From positions 1 to 61,157 of the forward strand of contig NZ_JADILK010000025.1 of assembly GCF_017355165.1 (NCBI RefSeq): a stretch of DNA of 61,157 nt, given 5' to 3'. This stretch comes from Bacillus sp. SD075. Lineage in GTDB: Bacteria; Bacillota; Bacilli; Bacillales; DSM-1321. Numbering within the stretch: position 1 is the first letter of the stretch; every line of letters starts with the position of its first letter. The position numbers and the translations under genes were made by a program. The notes beneath the pieces were generated by a model. It searched no databases. It saw only the letters and a list, made by a program, of their open reading frames with translations, and was not told the DNA's origin. Of this stretch, positions 9,369 to 20,093 are shown one piece after another.

Positions 9369-9393
9369 GGCGTTGCAAATGCAACGCCCCTTT
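9369..9393 (+). terminator. terminator after small membrane protein
   Basis: Perfect 8-bp stem GGCGTTGC/GCAACGCC with an AAAT loop, followed by CCTTTCTT. Confidence 0.75.
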
Positions 9394-9440
9394 CTTGATG
9401 GGTTTGCATATAATGATCGAAAAACATTTGTGGTGATTGT

Positions 9441-10559
9441 ATGTTCTCCCAATTTTTGAAAAAGCTGATGGGCAAACACCCTGTCAAAACAAAACCCATC
9501 ATCGATGCTGAAAAATATGACACGCTAAAATCCCATTTACAAAAGGAGCTTTTTCAGCCTTTTGAAGGGCCAAAGGCTTTCTTTCCTGAGGAAACCGATC
9601 TGATAAAAAGAATTCGAACCGGGACGGCTGCCTTGAACCGGAACAATATCACAAGAACACAAGCATATCTTGCCTTTTACAATCGTAATCCAGAGGTCCA
9701 TTGGGCCCTTTTAGCACATATGGTGTCGAGAAATGGGGGATACCATATGACTGACTTGAAAAGTTCTTCGATGACCCATCTCCTTGACAGAGCGGAACGG
9801 CAGAAATATTTCCTGTTCCTTGAGCGTGCCAACTCAGCCATATTTGCAGATGCTTTCCCTCAGCTTCTTTTATATGAACATTCTAAACAAAAAGAACTTC
9901 CGCTAAGAAGGTATTTACCAGTATTCCGCATTTCAAGATTCATGGCCCCGATTTGGGAATCTTTCATCGAAGAGCCCCATTCACCCCTTTTGACAACTGC
10001 ACTTATCATTAATGAACAAAGAATGCTTCAGGAAAGGATATTAAAACGCACTCGTCATGGTGAAATCCTCCGAAGACTTGATTTTCAGCTTCAGGAATAC
10101 TTAGGCTTCATGAAAGTGCTCTTTCCTTATGCAAACAAGCCAAACGGTCTTCACTCCTTGACAGGCCTGACCGTTGACCGCTTTGCCGACCCGAAACAGC
10201 GTATTGAAACGGGAAAATTATTATATGGGCTTCTTTTTCAGCATTCGGTAGTTTTTCGCGGTGTTGGCCAATTTACAAAAGAGGTTCCACACACGGGTTC
10301 CAGGGCGGATTACTGGGGACGCATATATACCTCTGACGCCTCCACCTCAAAAGATGATAAAGTGTACAGCCCCACTCTTCATGTTGCATGGCCAGATCAA
10401 CCATTCTTTCCTCCCCATTCCATTGATTGGTACACGAATGAAAGCTTAATAGAAGATTTACGAAGCACACCGCTCATTAAAAAGGCGGACCTGACCAACA
10501 AGGTGCTCGAAAATGTCAATCAGCTCAAAACCCTTAATGGAATGAAAGCCATTTTCTAG
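9441..10559 (+). CDS. DUF2515 (YppC-like) protein
   Basis: A 372-residue cytosolic protein without signal peptide or membrane helices. Its content (an N-terminal basic stretch, then a segment with NITRTQAYLAFY near residue 69, WALLAHMVSRNGGYH near 87, LLDRAERQKYFLFLERAN near 112, and a C-terminal GVGQFTKEVPHTGSRADYWGRIY segment around 275) recalls the DUF2515 family of Bacillaceae, whose member in B. subtilis is YppC. No catalytic motif is evident and the function is unknown. The start ATG 9441 has a modest GGTGAT site. Confidence 0.6.
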   Translation: MFSQFLKKLMGKHPVKTKPIIDAEKYDTLKSHLQKELFQPFEGPKAFFPEETDLIKRIRTGTAALNRNNITRTQAYLAFYNRNPEVHWALLAHMVSRNGGYHMTDLKSSSMTHLLDRAERQKYFLFLERANSAIFADAFPQLLLYEHSKQKELPLRRYLPVFRISRFMAPIWESFIEEPHSPLLTTALIINEQRMLQERILKRTRHGEILRRLDFQLQEYLGFMKVLFPYANKPNGLHSLTGLTVDRFADPKQRIETGKLLYGLLFQHSVVFRGVGQFTKEVPHTGSRADYWGRIYTSDASTSKDDKVYSPTLHVAWPDQPFFPPHSIDWYTNESLIEDLRSTPLIKKADLTNKVLENVNQLKTLNGMKAIF

Positions 10560-10633
10560 CATAAAGCCTCTTACTTTGAATATCCCATCCTCCAATTGGC
10601 AAGAATGGTTAGCAAAAAGAATGGGTGAATCAA

Positions 10634-10987
10634 ATGAGAGGCATTGTACTATTGAATCCAAATTACAAAATCGAGGATTTACATACGAATAAAAGCTTTG
10701 CAATCCAAAAGATTGTGACGCACAAGTATATAGTAGAGAAGAATATTTCCCCTGTCATACTGAATCCATATCAAATCAATCCTTATTACACGCTCCCGCA
10801 TGAACTTCTATTCAATTTACAAAATAAAGAAACGGGTCAAATCGATTGCCTTGTGCTTCACTCTCTAGAATCGATTGAACGGTTCATCTATATTTACCCT
10901 GAAAAATGGCTTGAGCTATGCGGTTATTTCAAAGAGATTATCAGTGTCGCGTCTCAAACCCCCGTTTGGAATTATGAAGCTAATTAA
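10634..10987 (+). CDS. hypothetical protein, 117 aa
   Basis: Begins MRGIVLLNPNYKIED at ATG 10634, chosen over an in-frame GTG at 10625 because the GGGTGA site fits the ATG. It is soluble, aromatic-rich in the middle (NPYQINPYYTLP) and contains LVLHSLESIERFIYIYPEKW near residue 75. I do not recognise a family. It follows the DUF2515 gene by 75 bp on the same strand and could share its transcript. Confidence 0.6.
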   Translation: MRGIVLLNPNYKIEDLHTNKSFAIQKIVTHKYIVEKNISPVILNPYQINPYYTLPHELLFNLQNKETGQIDCLVLHSLESIERFIYIYPEKWLELCGYFKEIISVASQTPVWNYEAN

Positions 10988-11374
10988 AGCTTAAATAACA
11001 TCGCGGTACTTAAGTCGTTGTCAATGGATTCCAAAGGTTGTAGTCATTAATCGTTCATTTACAAGGCTTCCTTCCAAGGAGCTTTATTTATGCACCTCTT
11101 TTTCTCATGAGCGACCCATACATGCATCCTCCTCATGATTGTCGCTGTGCCGCTTCGCCCTCTATATCTATTAAAACCCCTCGGACTCATTTACCATTAT
11201 TTTTATATCAATTTTCCTAATTATAAGATTACTAGGAATTATATAACTTCAAAACGATATTTTGGAAATATAGATAAATTTACGGATAAAGCATAGAAAA
11301 ATAAGTTAATTTTATATATCATTGGAGATAGGAATTTTCTTATTTTTTACTATTACTAGAAAGGAATGTTACTG
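10988..11374 (+). other. intergenic region before the class B PBP gene
   Basis: About 390 bp without a convincing gene. A broken inverted repeat (AGCGAC near 11108 and GTCGCT near 11140) and a weak hairpin (GCTTCCTT/AAGGAGC, around 11064-11080) are visible; the last 150 bp are very AT-rich and presumably hold the promoter of the downstream gene, but no clear -35/-10 pair stands out. Confidence 0.4.
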
Positions 11375-13465
11375 ATGGCCAAAGAAAAAAAGAAAAAAAC
11401 CCCAATTCCTTTCCGACTGAACTTCATGTTCTTTTTAATATTCATTTTATTTTCAAGCTTAATAATCCGGCTTGGCATCGTCCAGATCGTGTATGGGGAT
11501 GATTACCTCCGCGAAGTCGACCGAACGGAAAACGATGTGGCCAATACCCCCGTTCCCCGTGGTAAGATGTATGACCGCAATTTGAATCCAGTCGTTGATA
11601 ATGAGCCACGTAATGCCATCACTTATACGAAATACCCGAATACAAAAACGGCAGATATGGTGAAGACGGCAGAGGTCCTTGCTACCTTGATAGAAAAAGA
11701 TACGAAAAAGGTAACCCTGCCGGATAAAAAGGATTTTTGGATTTTAAAACATCCGAAAGAAGCCGATGCCTTGATTACCAAGGCAGAGAAGAAGAAAGTC
11801 ATCGAAAAGAAACTAGAGCAAAAAGATTTATACAAACTTCAAATGGAACGGGTAACCGATGAGAATATCAAGGAATTCTCCAACGATGACTTGGAAGTGA
11901 TCGCCATCTTCCGGGAATTCAATAGTGGCTATGCCCTCGCACCGTCGATCGTGAAGAATAAAGATGTCACCACTAAGGAATTCGCCAGGGTTAGTGAACA
12001 TTTGGATGAAATGCCAGGCGTGGACGTAACGACGGATTGGGAAAGGACCTATAAGTATGATAAGACCCTCCGCTCTGTTCTTGGCAAGGTCTCTTCTTCC
12101 GAAGAAGGCATTCCCAGTGAAAATATTGACTATTATCTGGCACGCGACTATACCAGGAATGACCGGGTCGGAAAAAGTTATATCGAAAAACAATATGAAG
12201 ATGTCCTGCGCGGTCAAAAGACACGGATTGAAAATGTGCTGAGCAAAGGGGAAGTCATCAAAACGAATACCCTCACTGAAGGGCAAAGCGGAAAAGACTT
12301 GATCCTTACAATTGATATGGAGCTACAGCAACAGGTTGAAAAAATCATCGAGAGCGAATTGCGCAGAACTAAGGCTAGGGGAAATACCTACTTATTGGAT
12401 CGTGCCTTCGTCGTATTAATGGACCCGAATACAGGCGAGGTGCTTACGATGGCCGGCAGGCAATACGGCCACAACAGTAAAACCGGATTGACAGAAATGA
12501 ACGATTTCGCCTTGGGAAACATTACGACCTCCTATACAATGGGGTCATCTGTTAAAGGCGCTACGGTCTACACAGGCTTTCAAACTGGAGCCATCGCACC
12601 AGGGTCAGCTTTTTTTGACAGAAAACTCCTTTTAGCAGGGGCTAAGAAAGGATCTTATAGTGATTTGGGTTATGTAACCGATGTCTCCGCGTTAAAGAAA
12701 TCGTCGAATGTCTATATGTTCATGACGGCAATCAAAATTGCCGGCGGTCATTATATCCCTCACCGGCCGTTAGGAATCAACCGGGAAGCTTATTCAATCA
12801 TGCGGAATCATTATGCCCAATTTGGATTGGGTGTCCGCACAGGCATCGACCTGCCAAATGAATCCGTAGGGTTTAAAGGAGTCGATATGTCAACAGATGG
12901 ATTGCTGCTGGATTTATCGATTGGGCAGTATGATACATATACTCCTATGCAATTGGCACAGTATGTTTCGACGATTGCAAATGGCGGAAAAAGGCTTGAG
13001 CCCCATATGGTCAGGGAAATCAGGAATCCTTCCAATGAACACCAAGAATTGGGCAGCGTTTTTAAAACAATGAGTCCTAAAGTATTAAACGATTTAGGCG
13101 GGAAAGACATTTGGATGCAACGTGTCCAGGAAGGATTCAGACAGGTTGCCCAGGAACCAGGCGGGACGGCATATAAATATTTCGGCGGGAAGTCCTACCG
13201 TGCGGCAGCAAAAACGGGTACTGCCGAGGCCTTTTACGACGGACCGCGGAGGAATCAATATAGCGCGCCAGTACCGACTATCAATCTGACGCTTGTAGGT
13301 TATGCACCTCACAATAATCCGGAAGTGGCATTTTCTGTCGTCGTGCCATGGGTGTATCAAGGTAAGCCCTCTGATGATATTAACAAACGAATCGGGCGGG
13401 ACGTAATGGACGCCTACTTTAAATTGAAGGAAAAAAGAGCAAAAGGTGAATCTGATGCAGATTAA
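11375..13465 (+). CDS. class B penicillin-binding protein, PbpA/PbpH-like transpeptidase
   Basis: A membrane-anchored D,D-transpeptidase that cross-links peptidoglycan during cell elongation or shape maintenance. 696 residues: basic cytoplasmic tail, one membrane helix (about residues 14-36), a PBP-dimer domain starting at PVPRGKMYDRN, and a C-terminal transpeptidase domain with S-x-x-K (SSVK, Ser about 391), SSN near 442 and KTGTAE near 612. All three active-site motifs are intact. There is no glycosyltransferase domain, making it class B; length and layout fit B. subtilis PbpA/PbpH. ATG 11375 was chosen over 11366 because AAAGGA lies 9 nt upstream of it. Confidence 0.92.
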   Translation: MAKEKKKKTPIPFRLNFMFFLIFILFSSLIIRLGIVQIVYGDDYLREVDRTENDVANTPVPRGKMYDRNLNPVVDNEPRNAITYTKYPNTKTADMVKTAEVLATLIEKDTKKVTLPDKKDFWILKHPKEADALITKAEKKKVIEKKLEQKDLYKLQMERVTDENIKEFSNDDLEVIAIFREFNSGYALAPSIVKNKDVTTKEFARVSEHLDEMPGVDVTTDWERTYKYDKTLRSVLGKVSSSEEGIPSENIDYYLARDYTRNDRVGKSYIEKQYEDVLRGQKTRIENVLSKGEVIKTNTLTEGQSGKDLILTIDMELQQQVEKIIESELRRTKARGNTYLLDRAFVVLMDPNTGEVLTMAGRQYGHNSKTGLTEMNDFALGNITTSYTMGSSVKGATVYTGFQTGAIAPGSAFFDRKLLLAGAKKGSYSDLGYVTDVSALKKSSNVYMFMTAIKIAGGHYIPHRPLGINREAYSIMRNHYAQFGLGVRTGIDLPNESVGFKGVDMSTDGLLLDLSIGQYDTYTPMQLAQYVSTIANGGKRLEPHMVREIRNPSNEHQELGSVFKTMSPKVLNDLGGKDIWMQRVQEGFRQVAQEPGGTAYKYFGGKSYRAAAKTGTAEAFYDGPRRNQYSAPVPTINLTLVGYAPHNNPEVAFSVVVPWVYQGKPSDDINKRIGRDVMDAYFKLKEKRAKGESDAD

Positions 13466-13493
13466 GCAGTAGAAAGCACTCAATGATGATTAC

Positions 13494-13530
13494 AAAAAAA
13501 GGCCTGTTCGATTACGAGCAGACCTTTTTT
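13494..13530. terminator. bidirectional terminator between PBP and CBS genes
   Basis: Near-perfect hairpin with AAAAAAAGG and CCTTTTTT outer arms and CTGTTCG/CGAGCAG inner arms; runs of A and T on both sides serve the two converging genes. Confidence 0.88.
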
Positions 13531-13540
13531 GATGCTCCAT

Positions 13541-14008
13541 TTATTCCAGCTTTTGAACGAACTCCTTATAAAGGGCCCTAAGTGCATCTCCCCTGCTGAT
13601 GATGCCGACGACTTTATCATTTTTGTCCACGACGGGGATTTTCTTGAAATGATGCTTGGAAAGGACCTTTATCAATTCATCTAACGGATCTTCGGGAGAT
13701 AGCTTTGTTATCCTTTTATTTTTAATGATTTGTGAGACTTTATCATTCATTTTGGATGTAACCTTTTCATCCAACTCTTCACCGGGAAGAACCGTAATAT
13801 AGGTGAAATATCCCATGATGGCTTCCTCTGCAGGTGTCAAGTAACGGAGGATATCCCCGTCCGTCACCATTCCCAATAGCTTATCCTGTTCATCCACAAC
13901 AGGGACCCCGCCCACTTTATTTTCGATTAAGATCCGCAGAATTTCCTTTAAAGTAAAATCAGGACGGGCTACGTAGACTTCCCTTATCATGAAATCCTTG
14001 ACTAACAT
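13541..14008 (-). CDS. CBS-domain pair protein
   Basis: 155 residues composed almost entirely of two CBS domains: the first ends with VGGVPVVDEQDKLLGMVTDGDILR (about residues 32-55), the second with FKKIPVVDKNDKVVGIISRGDALR (about 120-143). Such Bateman modules bind adenine nucleotides and act as energy or metabolite sensors. No attached catalytic domain is present, so the partner is unknown. The start ATG 14008 has a GGGGTGG site. It lies downstream of the glpK pseudogene on the same strand with about 70 bp between them. Confidence 0.9.
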   Translation of the reverse strand: MLVKDFMIREVYVARPDFTLKEILRILIENKVGGVPVVDEQDKLLGMVTDGDILRYLTPAEEAIMGYFTYITVLPGEELDEKVTSKMNDKVSQIIKNKRITKLSPEDPLDELIKVLSKHHFKKIPVVDKNDKVVGIISRGDALRALYKEFVQKLE

Positions 14009-14077
14009 ATTACCACCCCTTTTTTTTGTTTCGACGTTCTGTCATTCATCTCTCCTCTATTAATACCCTTACTTATT

Positions 14078-15567
<1,490 letters not shown>

Positions 15568-15581
15568 GGCCGTCTCCTCCT

Positions 15582-15615
15582 ACACTTAAGAAGAGTTTCA
15601 TTTCAGCTTAAGTGT
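15582..15615. promoter_or_regulatory. 9-bp inverted repeat upstream of glpK remnant
   Basis: ACACTTAAG and CTTAAGTGT are perfect inverted copies separated by 16 nt, located just before the glpK ribosome site on the minus strand. It could be an operator or an mRNA hairpin (an old glycerol-control element, by position); on the plus strand it is followed by TTTTTTT and could also act as a terminator. Confidence 0.45.
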
Positions 15616-15697
15616 CATGCTGTTTTTTTCTTCATTTTACTAGATATATCCGCGAAAACAAAAAACATATAAATTTCGGCTGAAGTATTGAAAAATA

Positions 15698-15727
15698 TTG
15701 GCAGGTTAAGAGTTTATCTTTTACAAT
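15698..15727 (+). promoter_or_regulatory. probable promoter of the AIM24-family gene
   Basis: TTGGCA and TACAAT with an 18-nt spacer, about 30 bp before the TTG start. Confidence 0.5.
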
Positions 15728-15756
15728 GAAAATAAGTTCGATAGGAGGAATGGAAA

Positions 15757-16548
15757 TTGAATAATCATGAGATAGATTTTAAGTTATATGGAGATGACAT
15801 GCAGTTTGTTGAAGTGGAATTGGATCCTCAGGAAACGGTGATTGCCGAAGCTGGAAGTTTAATGATGATGGAAGATCAAATCAAGATGGAAACCATCTTT
15901 GGTGATGGGTCTTCAAATAGTGACAGCGGAATGATGGGTAAGCTATTCGGTGCCGGGAAACGGCTCCTTACTGGTGAGAGTCTTTTCATGACGGCTTTTA
16001 CTAATGAAGGACGAGATAAAAAACACGTTTCATTCGCATCGCCTTATCCAGGTAAGATCATTCCGATGGATTTAAGCGAGCTCGACGGGAAAATCATTTG
16101 TCAAAAAGATGCTTTCCTGGCTGCAGCAAAAGGCGTTTCGGTCGGAATAGAGTTTCAGAGAAAAATAGGGGCAGGCTTCTTTGGCGGCGAAGGTTTCATC
16201 ATGCAAAAACTTGAAGGAGATGGTATGACCTTCGTTCATGCCGGTGGCACGATCCATAAAAAGGAATTGGCTGCAGGAGAGGTCTTACGCGTTGATACAG
16301 GATGTTTAGTCGCAATGACTAGCGGGGTAGATTATAATATTGAAACTGTAAAAGGCGTGAAAACCGCTTTATTCGGAGGCGAAGGTTTATTCTTTGCAAC
16401 ATTAAAAGGACCCGGGACCGTCTGGGTGCAATCTTTACCATTCAGCCGGCTTGCCAGCCGTGTATTTGCTGCAGCGCCGCAAAATGGAGGATCATCCGAG
16501 GAAGGCAGCGTAGCTAGAGGCTTATTCAATTTATTCAACGATAAATAA
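15757..16548 (+). CDS. AIM24 / TIGR00266 family protein
   Basis: A 263-residue protein of the widespread AIM24 (DUF124) beta-helix family; features include VIAEAGSLMMM near residue 29, GGEGFIMQKLEG near 143, FVHAGGTIHKKEL near 157 and a glycine-rich GGEGLFFATLKGPGTVWVQSLPFSRL near 210. The cellular role of the bacterial members is not established. The start is TTG 15757 with AGGAGG 8 nt upstream; the nearby ATG at 15750 is out of frame. A terminator follows 10 nt after the stop, so it is monocistronic. Confidence 0.85.
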   Translation: MNNHEIDFKLYGDDMQFVEVELDPQETVIAEAGSLMMMEDQIKMETIFGDGSSNSDSGMMGKLFGAGKRLLTGESLFMTAFTNEGRDKKHVSFASPYPGKIIPMDLSELDGKIICQKDAFLAAAKGVSVGIEFQRKIGAGFFGGEGFIMQKLEGDGMTFVHAGGTIHKKELAAGEVLRVDTGCLVAMTSGVDYNIETVKGVKTALFGGEGLFFATLKGPGTVWVQSLPFSRLASRVFAAAPQNGGSSEEGSVARGLFNLFNDK

Positions 16549-16558
16549 GAACCGGACC

Positions 16559-16583
16559 AATGGCTGCCATCATGGCAGTCATT
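16559..16583 (+). terminator. terminator after AIM24-family gene
   Basis: 11-bp stem AATGGCTGCCA/TGGCAGTCATT (one G-U pair) with a 3-nt loop, followed by GATCTCTTTT. Confidence 0.7.
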
Positions 16584-16612
16584 GATCTCTTTTGAAAAGG
16601 ATGGGTAGCTAC

Positions 16613-16843
16613 ATGCAGCTTGTTAAGTGGTCCTACATGAGACGCTATAATATCAGGGCTATTTTTGATCAATTCCCGAATTCGCCTGTTATTTTCCGAA
16701 AAATAAGAGATTACTATTTTGTTTATACCATTCACTGGACAGCTGCCGATGCCCCTATCGACATAAAAGAGCTTGAAGAAATGGAACAGCTGCTCAACCG
16801 TGAACTCGGAACTGAACTTCAATATCTCTATCGAAAAAAATGA
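16613..16843 (+). CDS. small hypothetical protein, 76 aa
   Basis: Starts MQLVKWSYMRRYNIR at ATG 16613, with AAGGA 11 nt upstream; in-frame ATG 16601 and TTG 16592 have no good site. It contains PVIFRKIRDYYFVYTIHW and an acidic helix ELEEMEQLLNRELG near the C-terminus. Function not recognised. It converges on the SDR gene with almost no gap. Confidence 0.6.
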   Translation: MQLVKWSYMRRYNIRAIFDQFPNSPVIFRKIRDYYFVYTIHWTAADAPIDIKELEEMEQLLNRELGTELQYLYRKK

Positions 16844-16845
16844 GG

Positions 16846-17595
16846 TTACTCCACGTATATCATTTTCCTTGTCATGCCTCCATCGACGATAAGATCCACA
16901 CCCGTAACGAAATCATTTTCCGTTGCCGTCAAATAAAGACAGGCCCTTGCAATATCTTCCGGTTTGCCAACCCGATTGGAAAAATGCTGTTGATGATCTT
17001 TATCTCTCAGCGATTCATACTCACCCGTTTCAATCCACCCCGGAGAAATAGAATTGACCGTAATTTTCTCGTTGCCTAAAGAAGCAGCAAGTGCATGTGT
17101 CAGTGCTTTGATCCCTCCTTTTGTCGCTGCATAGGATTCTGAATCCCGCTCAGACATTATCGCTCTAGTTGATGCTAAATTGATGATCGCACCTCCCGTT
17201 TCATTTTTCCGCATCGATGCAGCAGCCGCCCTGGAACAAAGGAAAACGCTGCGTAAATTCGTATTCATCATATCATCCCATTCCTCAATCGTCAGATCAT
17301 ATAGCGATTTGAATAATGCCTTTCCCGCATTATTGATTAATATATCAATGGTCTTATATGTTTTTAGAGTTACATCCATCAAATGTTGAATGTCAGATTC
17401 TTTACGAACATCCGTTTTGACGAACATGGCTTCATGACCATTACTTTTGAGCTCTTCCACATACAGAAGACCTTTCCGCTCGTCCAAATCTGCGAGAACG
17501 ACTGAAGCACCGCTTTCTGCATATCCTTTTGCCACACCTCTCCCAATACCATTCGAAGCGCCTGTTACAATCACCGTTTTATTAATGAAACCCAT
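16846..17595 (-). CDS. SDR-family NAD(P)-dependent oxidoreductase
   Basis: Classical short-chain dehydrogenase/reductase of 249 residues with a Rossmann fold: cofactor motif TGASNGIG at residues 11-18, NNAG near 88, the catalytic Ser in NLASTR near 141 and the YAATK catalytic Tyr/Lys near 155-159. An acidic DLDE segment at the end of the second strand (near residue 37) favours NAD(H). The substrate cannot be deduced. A GGGGATGG site lies upstream of ATG 17595. Confidence 0.9.
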   Translation of the reverse strand: MGFINKTVIVTGASNGIGRGVAKGYAESGASVVLADLDERKGLLYVEELKSNGHEAMFVKTDVRKESDIQHLMDVTLKTYKTIDILINNAGKALFKSLYDLTIEEWDDMMNTNLRSVFLCSRAAAASMRKNETGGAIINLASTRAIMSERDSESYAATKGGIKALTHALAASLGNEKITVNSISPGWIETGEYESLRDKDHQQHFSNRVGKPEDIARACLYLTATENDFVTGVDLIVDGGMTRKMIYVE

Positions 17596-17842
17596 TATTC
17601 CATCCCCACTTTCACAGCTTATTTTTCCCTAGCATAATATCTAATTCGCTTCACTTCAAACAATTTCCTTGACCGATCAACAAATCCTTTTCCTTATCAT
17701 CAACAATCAGCAGGGCCCTTATATTTTTGTAGCTTCCACAAAGTGATGTATGATAGATAATAACAACAAGATTGAACCAGGGTGAAAGGCATACGCTGTT
17801 ATTTTTCTTACAGTGTAAAATTCATATTGGAGGAATGTAAAA

Positions 17843-18145
17843 ATGGACTTATTAAAAAATGTGTTTTCTTTAGGATTAGGTGCTGCCGCTGCTACAAAAG
17901 AGCAAATTGAAAAAGCAGTGGACTCTCTTGTGAAAAAAGGAGATATCAGCAAAGAAGACTCCAAGGTCCTTATTAAGCAATGGGTCGAAAAAGGGGAACA
18001 AGCCCAAAAACAGCTGGATGATTCCGTCAAGGCCAAAGTCAACCAAGCGCTAAACGGTCTAAACTTGGCAACTAAAGAAGAAGTTCAGGAATTGGAGCGA
18101 CGTATCAAAATTTTGGAGAAACAGAACCCAAACATACAATCGTGA
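17843..18145 (+). CDS. phasin-like coiled-coil protein
   Basis: A 100-residue helical, charged protein: an N-terminal hydrophobic LLKNVFSLGLGAAAATKEQIEKAVDSLVKKG, a central amphipathic stretch and a C-terminal coiled coil (EEVQELERRIKILEKQ). It fits the phasin/PhaF-like 'polyhydroxyalkanoate synthesis regulator' family, which is also found in organisms where its role is not granule-related. A good GGAGGAATG site precedes ATG 17843. Only 15 bp separate it from the UbiB-like kinase gene, suggesting an operon; no PHA synthase is in this window. Confidence 0.8.
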   Translation: MDLLKNVFSLGLGAAAATKEQIEKAVDSLVKKGDISKEDSKVLIKQWVEKGEQAQKQLDDSVKAKVNQALNGLNLATKEEVQELERRIKILEKQNPNIQS

Positions 18146-18160
18146 TCAGGAGGTACTTGA

Positions 18161-19828
18161 ATGTTTCGCAAGCGACTGAAACACGCACATCGTTACCAAG
18201 AAATCATTAATGCCTTCTTGAAAAATGGTTTTGGTTACTTCATCTATCGCCTGGGATTATCCGAGAACAAAGCATCAAAACTCCAACCCGATGAAAACCT
18301 GAACCTTCGCTCAATCGGAGAGCGGCTGCATACGATATTACAAAGCTTGGGGCCTACATTCATTAAACTTGGTCAGATTGCCAGCACGAGGCGTGATTTC
18401 GTTCCGGACGAAATCGTCCGCGAACTTGAAAAGCTACAGGACCAGGTCACCCCCTTTCCATTTGATAGGGTTCGCAAAATTGTCGAAGCGGAATTAGGTG
18501 ATTCTTTAGAAAACATTTTTCTTGAATTCCACGAAAAGCCACTGGCAACCGCTTCGATTGGGCAGGTTCATACGGCACGGCTTCCTTCACAGGAAGTCGT
18601 AGCAATCAAAGTGCAACGGCCCGATATTCTGCCGACTGTGGAAACGGATTTGGAAATTCTCGATGATTTGGCAAGACTTATGGAAGCTCGGATATCTTGG
18701 GCAAGACGCTACCAAATCAGAAAAATGATTGATGAATTCGCTAAATCACTCCGCGCAGAACTCGATTATAACTCCGAGGGCCGAAACGGGGAAAGAATAG
18801 CTAAGCAATTCATCGATGATCAAGGGTTTAAGGTACCAAGGATCCATTGGGAGTATTCTACAAAAAGGGTCCTGACGATGGATTTCATTCAAGGAATTAA
18901 GATCAATCATTATAAACAGCTTGATGAAGAAGGGTATGATCGCCGGCAAATCGCGGAAAGATTAGTGAACTCCATGCTACATCAAATATTGATCGATGGC
19001 TTTTACCACGGCGATCCCCACCCTGGCAATATCATCATTTTGCCAGGGAATGTCGTCGCACTCATGGATTACGGAATGGTGGGACGTCTAGAGGACGAAA
19101 CGAAGTATCAGTTCGCCTCGCTTGTCATCAATCTGAAACGCGGAAGCACCAATGGATTGATCAAGACGCTTTCAGATATGGGCCTTCTGACGGACGAAAT
19201 CGATTTGGCCCCATTAAGGGGGGATATTGATGAACTGCGAAATAAATACTATGATATCCCACTAAGCCAAATCAGTTTAGGCGGCGCAGTCAATGACCTG
19301 TTTACGGTTGCCAATCGGCACCAGGTCCAAATCCCTCCCGAATTCACGATGCTCGGCAAGGCCCTGCTCACCGTGGAGGCCATTGTCGAAGGGTTAGATC
19401 CTAATTTCAGCATTATGAAGGCAGCTGAACCTTTTGGGGAGAGGCTTTTTAAGGAACGCTACAATCCAAAAAACATTGCGAAGAACGCCTGGAATCAATT
19501 CATCGAGTCTGCTGAAGCCATTGCCGAACTGCCCAAGGATATCAGGGAAGTGACAGGAATCATTAAAAAAGGGAAATTACGGCTCGATATCAATATTCCC
19601 GAACTTCAAGTTTTTTTACATAAGCTTGATCAAATCTCGAACCGGCTGTCTTTCAGTATTATCCTGCTAGCATTCAGCATAATCATGGTCGGTCTCATTA
19701 TCGGCTCTGCAATAGGCGGGGAAACCTTGACCCTATGGAAAATACCTGTTATCGAGATTGGATTTGTCGTTGCAACCCTGATGTTCCTACTTATGCTCTA
19801 CACCATTTTCAGATCCGGAAAAATGTAA
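18161..19828 (+). CDS. AarF/UbiB (ABC1)-family protein kinase-like ATPase
   Basis: A 555-residue atypical kinase of the UbiB/COQ8 family, linked in other organisms to isoprenoid-quinone or lipid metabolism. Hallmarks: the KxGQ motif (FIKLGQIAS, near residue 67), the alanine-rich nucleotide loop ATASIGQVH near 128, VAIKVQRP near 147, the catalytic YHGDPHPGN near 285 and MDYGMVG near 306. Two membrane helices close the protein (about 496-517 and 525-548). AGGAGG precedes ATG 18161. It is cotranscribed with the phasin-like gene. B. subtilis uses menaquinone, so a quinone role here is inference. Confidence 0.9.
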   Translation: MFRKRLKHAHRYQEIINAFLKNGFGYFIYRLGLSENKASKLQPDENLNLRSIGERLHTILQSLGPTFIKLGQIASTRRDFVPDEIVRELEKLQDQVTPFPFDRVRKIVEAELGDSLENIFLEFHEKPLATASIGQVHTARLPSQEVVAIKVQRPDILPTVETDLEILDDLARLMEARISWARRYQIRKMIDEFAKSLRAELDYNSEGRNGERIAKQFIDDQGFKVPRIHWEYSTKRVLTMDFIQGIKINHYKQLDEEGYDRRQIAERLVNSMLHQILIDGFYHGDPHPGNIIILPGNVVALMDYGMVGRLEDETKYQFASLVINLKRGSTNGLIKTLSDMGLLTDEIDLAPLRGDIDELRNKYYDIPLSQISLGGAVNDLFTVANRHQVQIPPEFTMLGKALLTVEAIVEGLDPNFSIMKAAEPFGERLFKERYNPKNIAKNAWNQFIESAEAIAELPKDIREVTGIIKKGKLRLDINIPELQVFLHKLDQISNRLSFSIILLAFSIIMVGLIIGSAIGGETLTLWKIPVIEIGFVVATLMFLLMLYTIFRSGKM

Positions 19829-20048
19829 ACTTACGAAAAAAGGTCCGGATTGGTTTCATCTCGTACCCTGAATTTAAACAAGACTAAATTATCCTTAAAG
19901 TTTTTTACTGTAGCCCCCACTGGATTAAAGAAATTTGCGGCACCCTTGCCTAATAACTTGTCTGGCCAAGTCCCCGCTATATGCTTGCAGCGAGGGCGAT
20001 GGGCGGACAGTCGGCGGATTTCCAAAAGCAAGTTTTCTATAGTTTGTA
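19829..20048. other. unassigned segment between aarF-like gene and catalase
   Basis: Both strands carry open frames of about 85-120 codons through this stretch but neither has a ribosome site, recognisable domain or plausible composition. It ends in a strong plus-strand terminator. It may be a remnant or a dispersed intergenic element. Confidence 0.35.
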
Positions 20049-20081
20049 GGGAAACCCCTTTAATAAGGAGTTTCCCTTTTT
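20049..20081 (+). terminator. terminator (plus strand) facing the catalase gene
   Basis: GGGAAAC/GTTTCCC outer stem, one C-A mismatch, CCTT/AAGG inner stem, TAAT loop and five T. It is 220 bp beyond the aarF-like gene. Confidence 0.8.
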
Positions 20082-20093
20082 CAAGTTTTTCAA

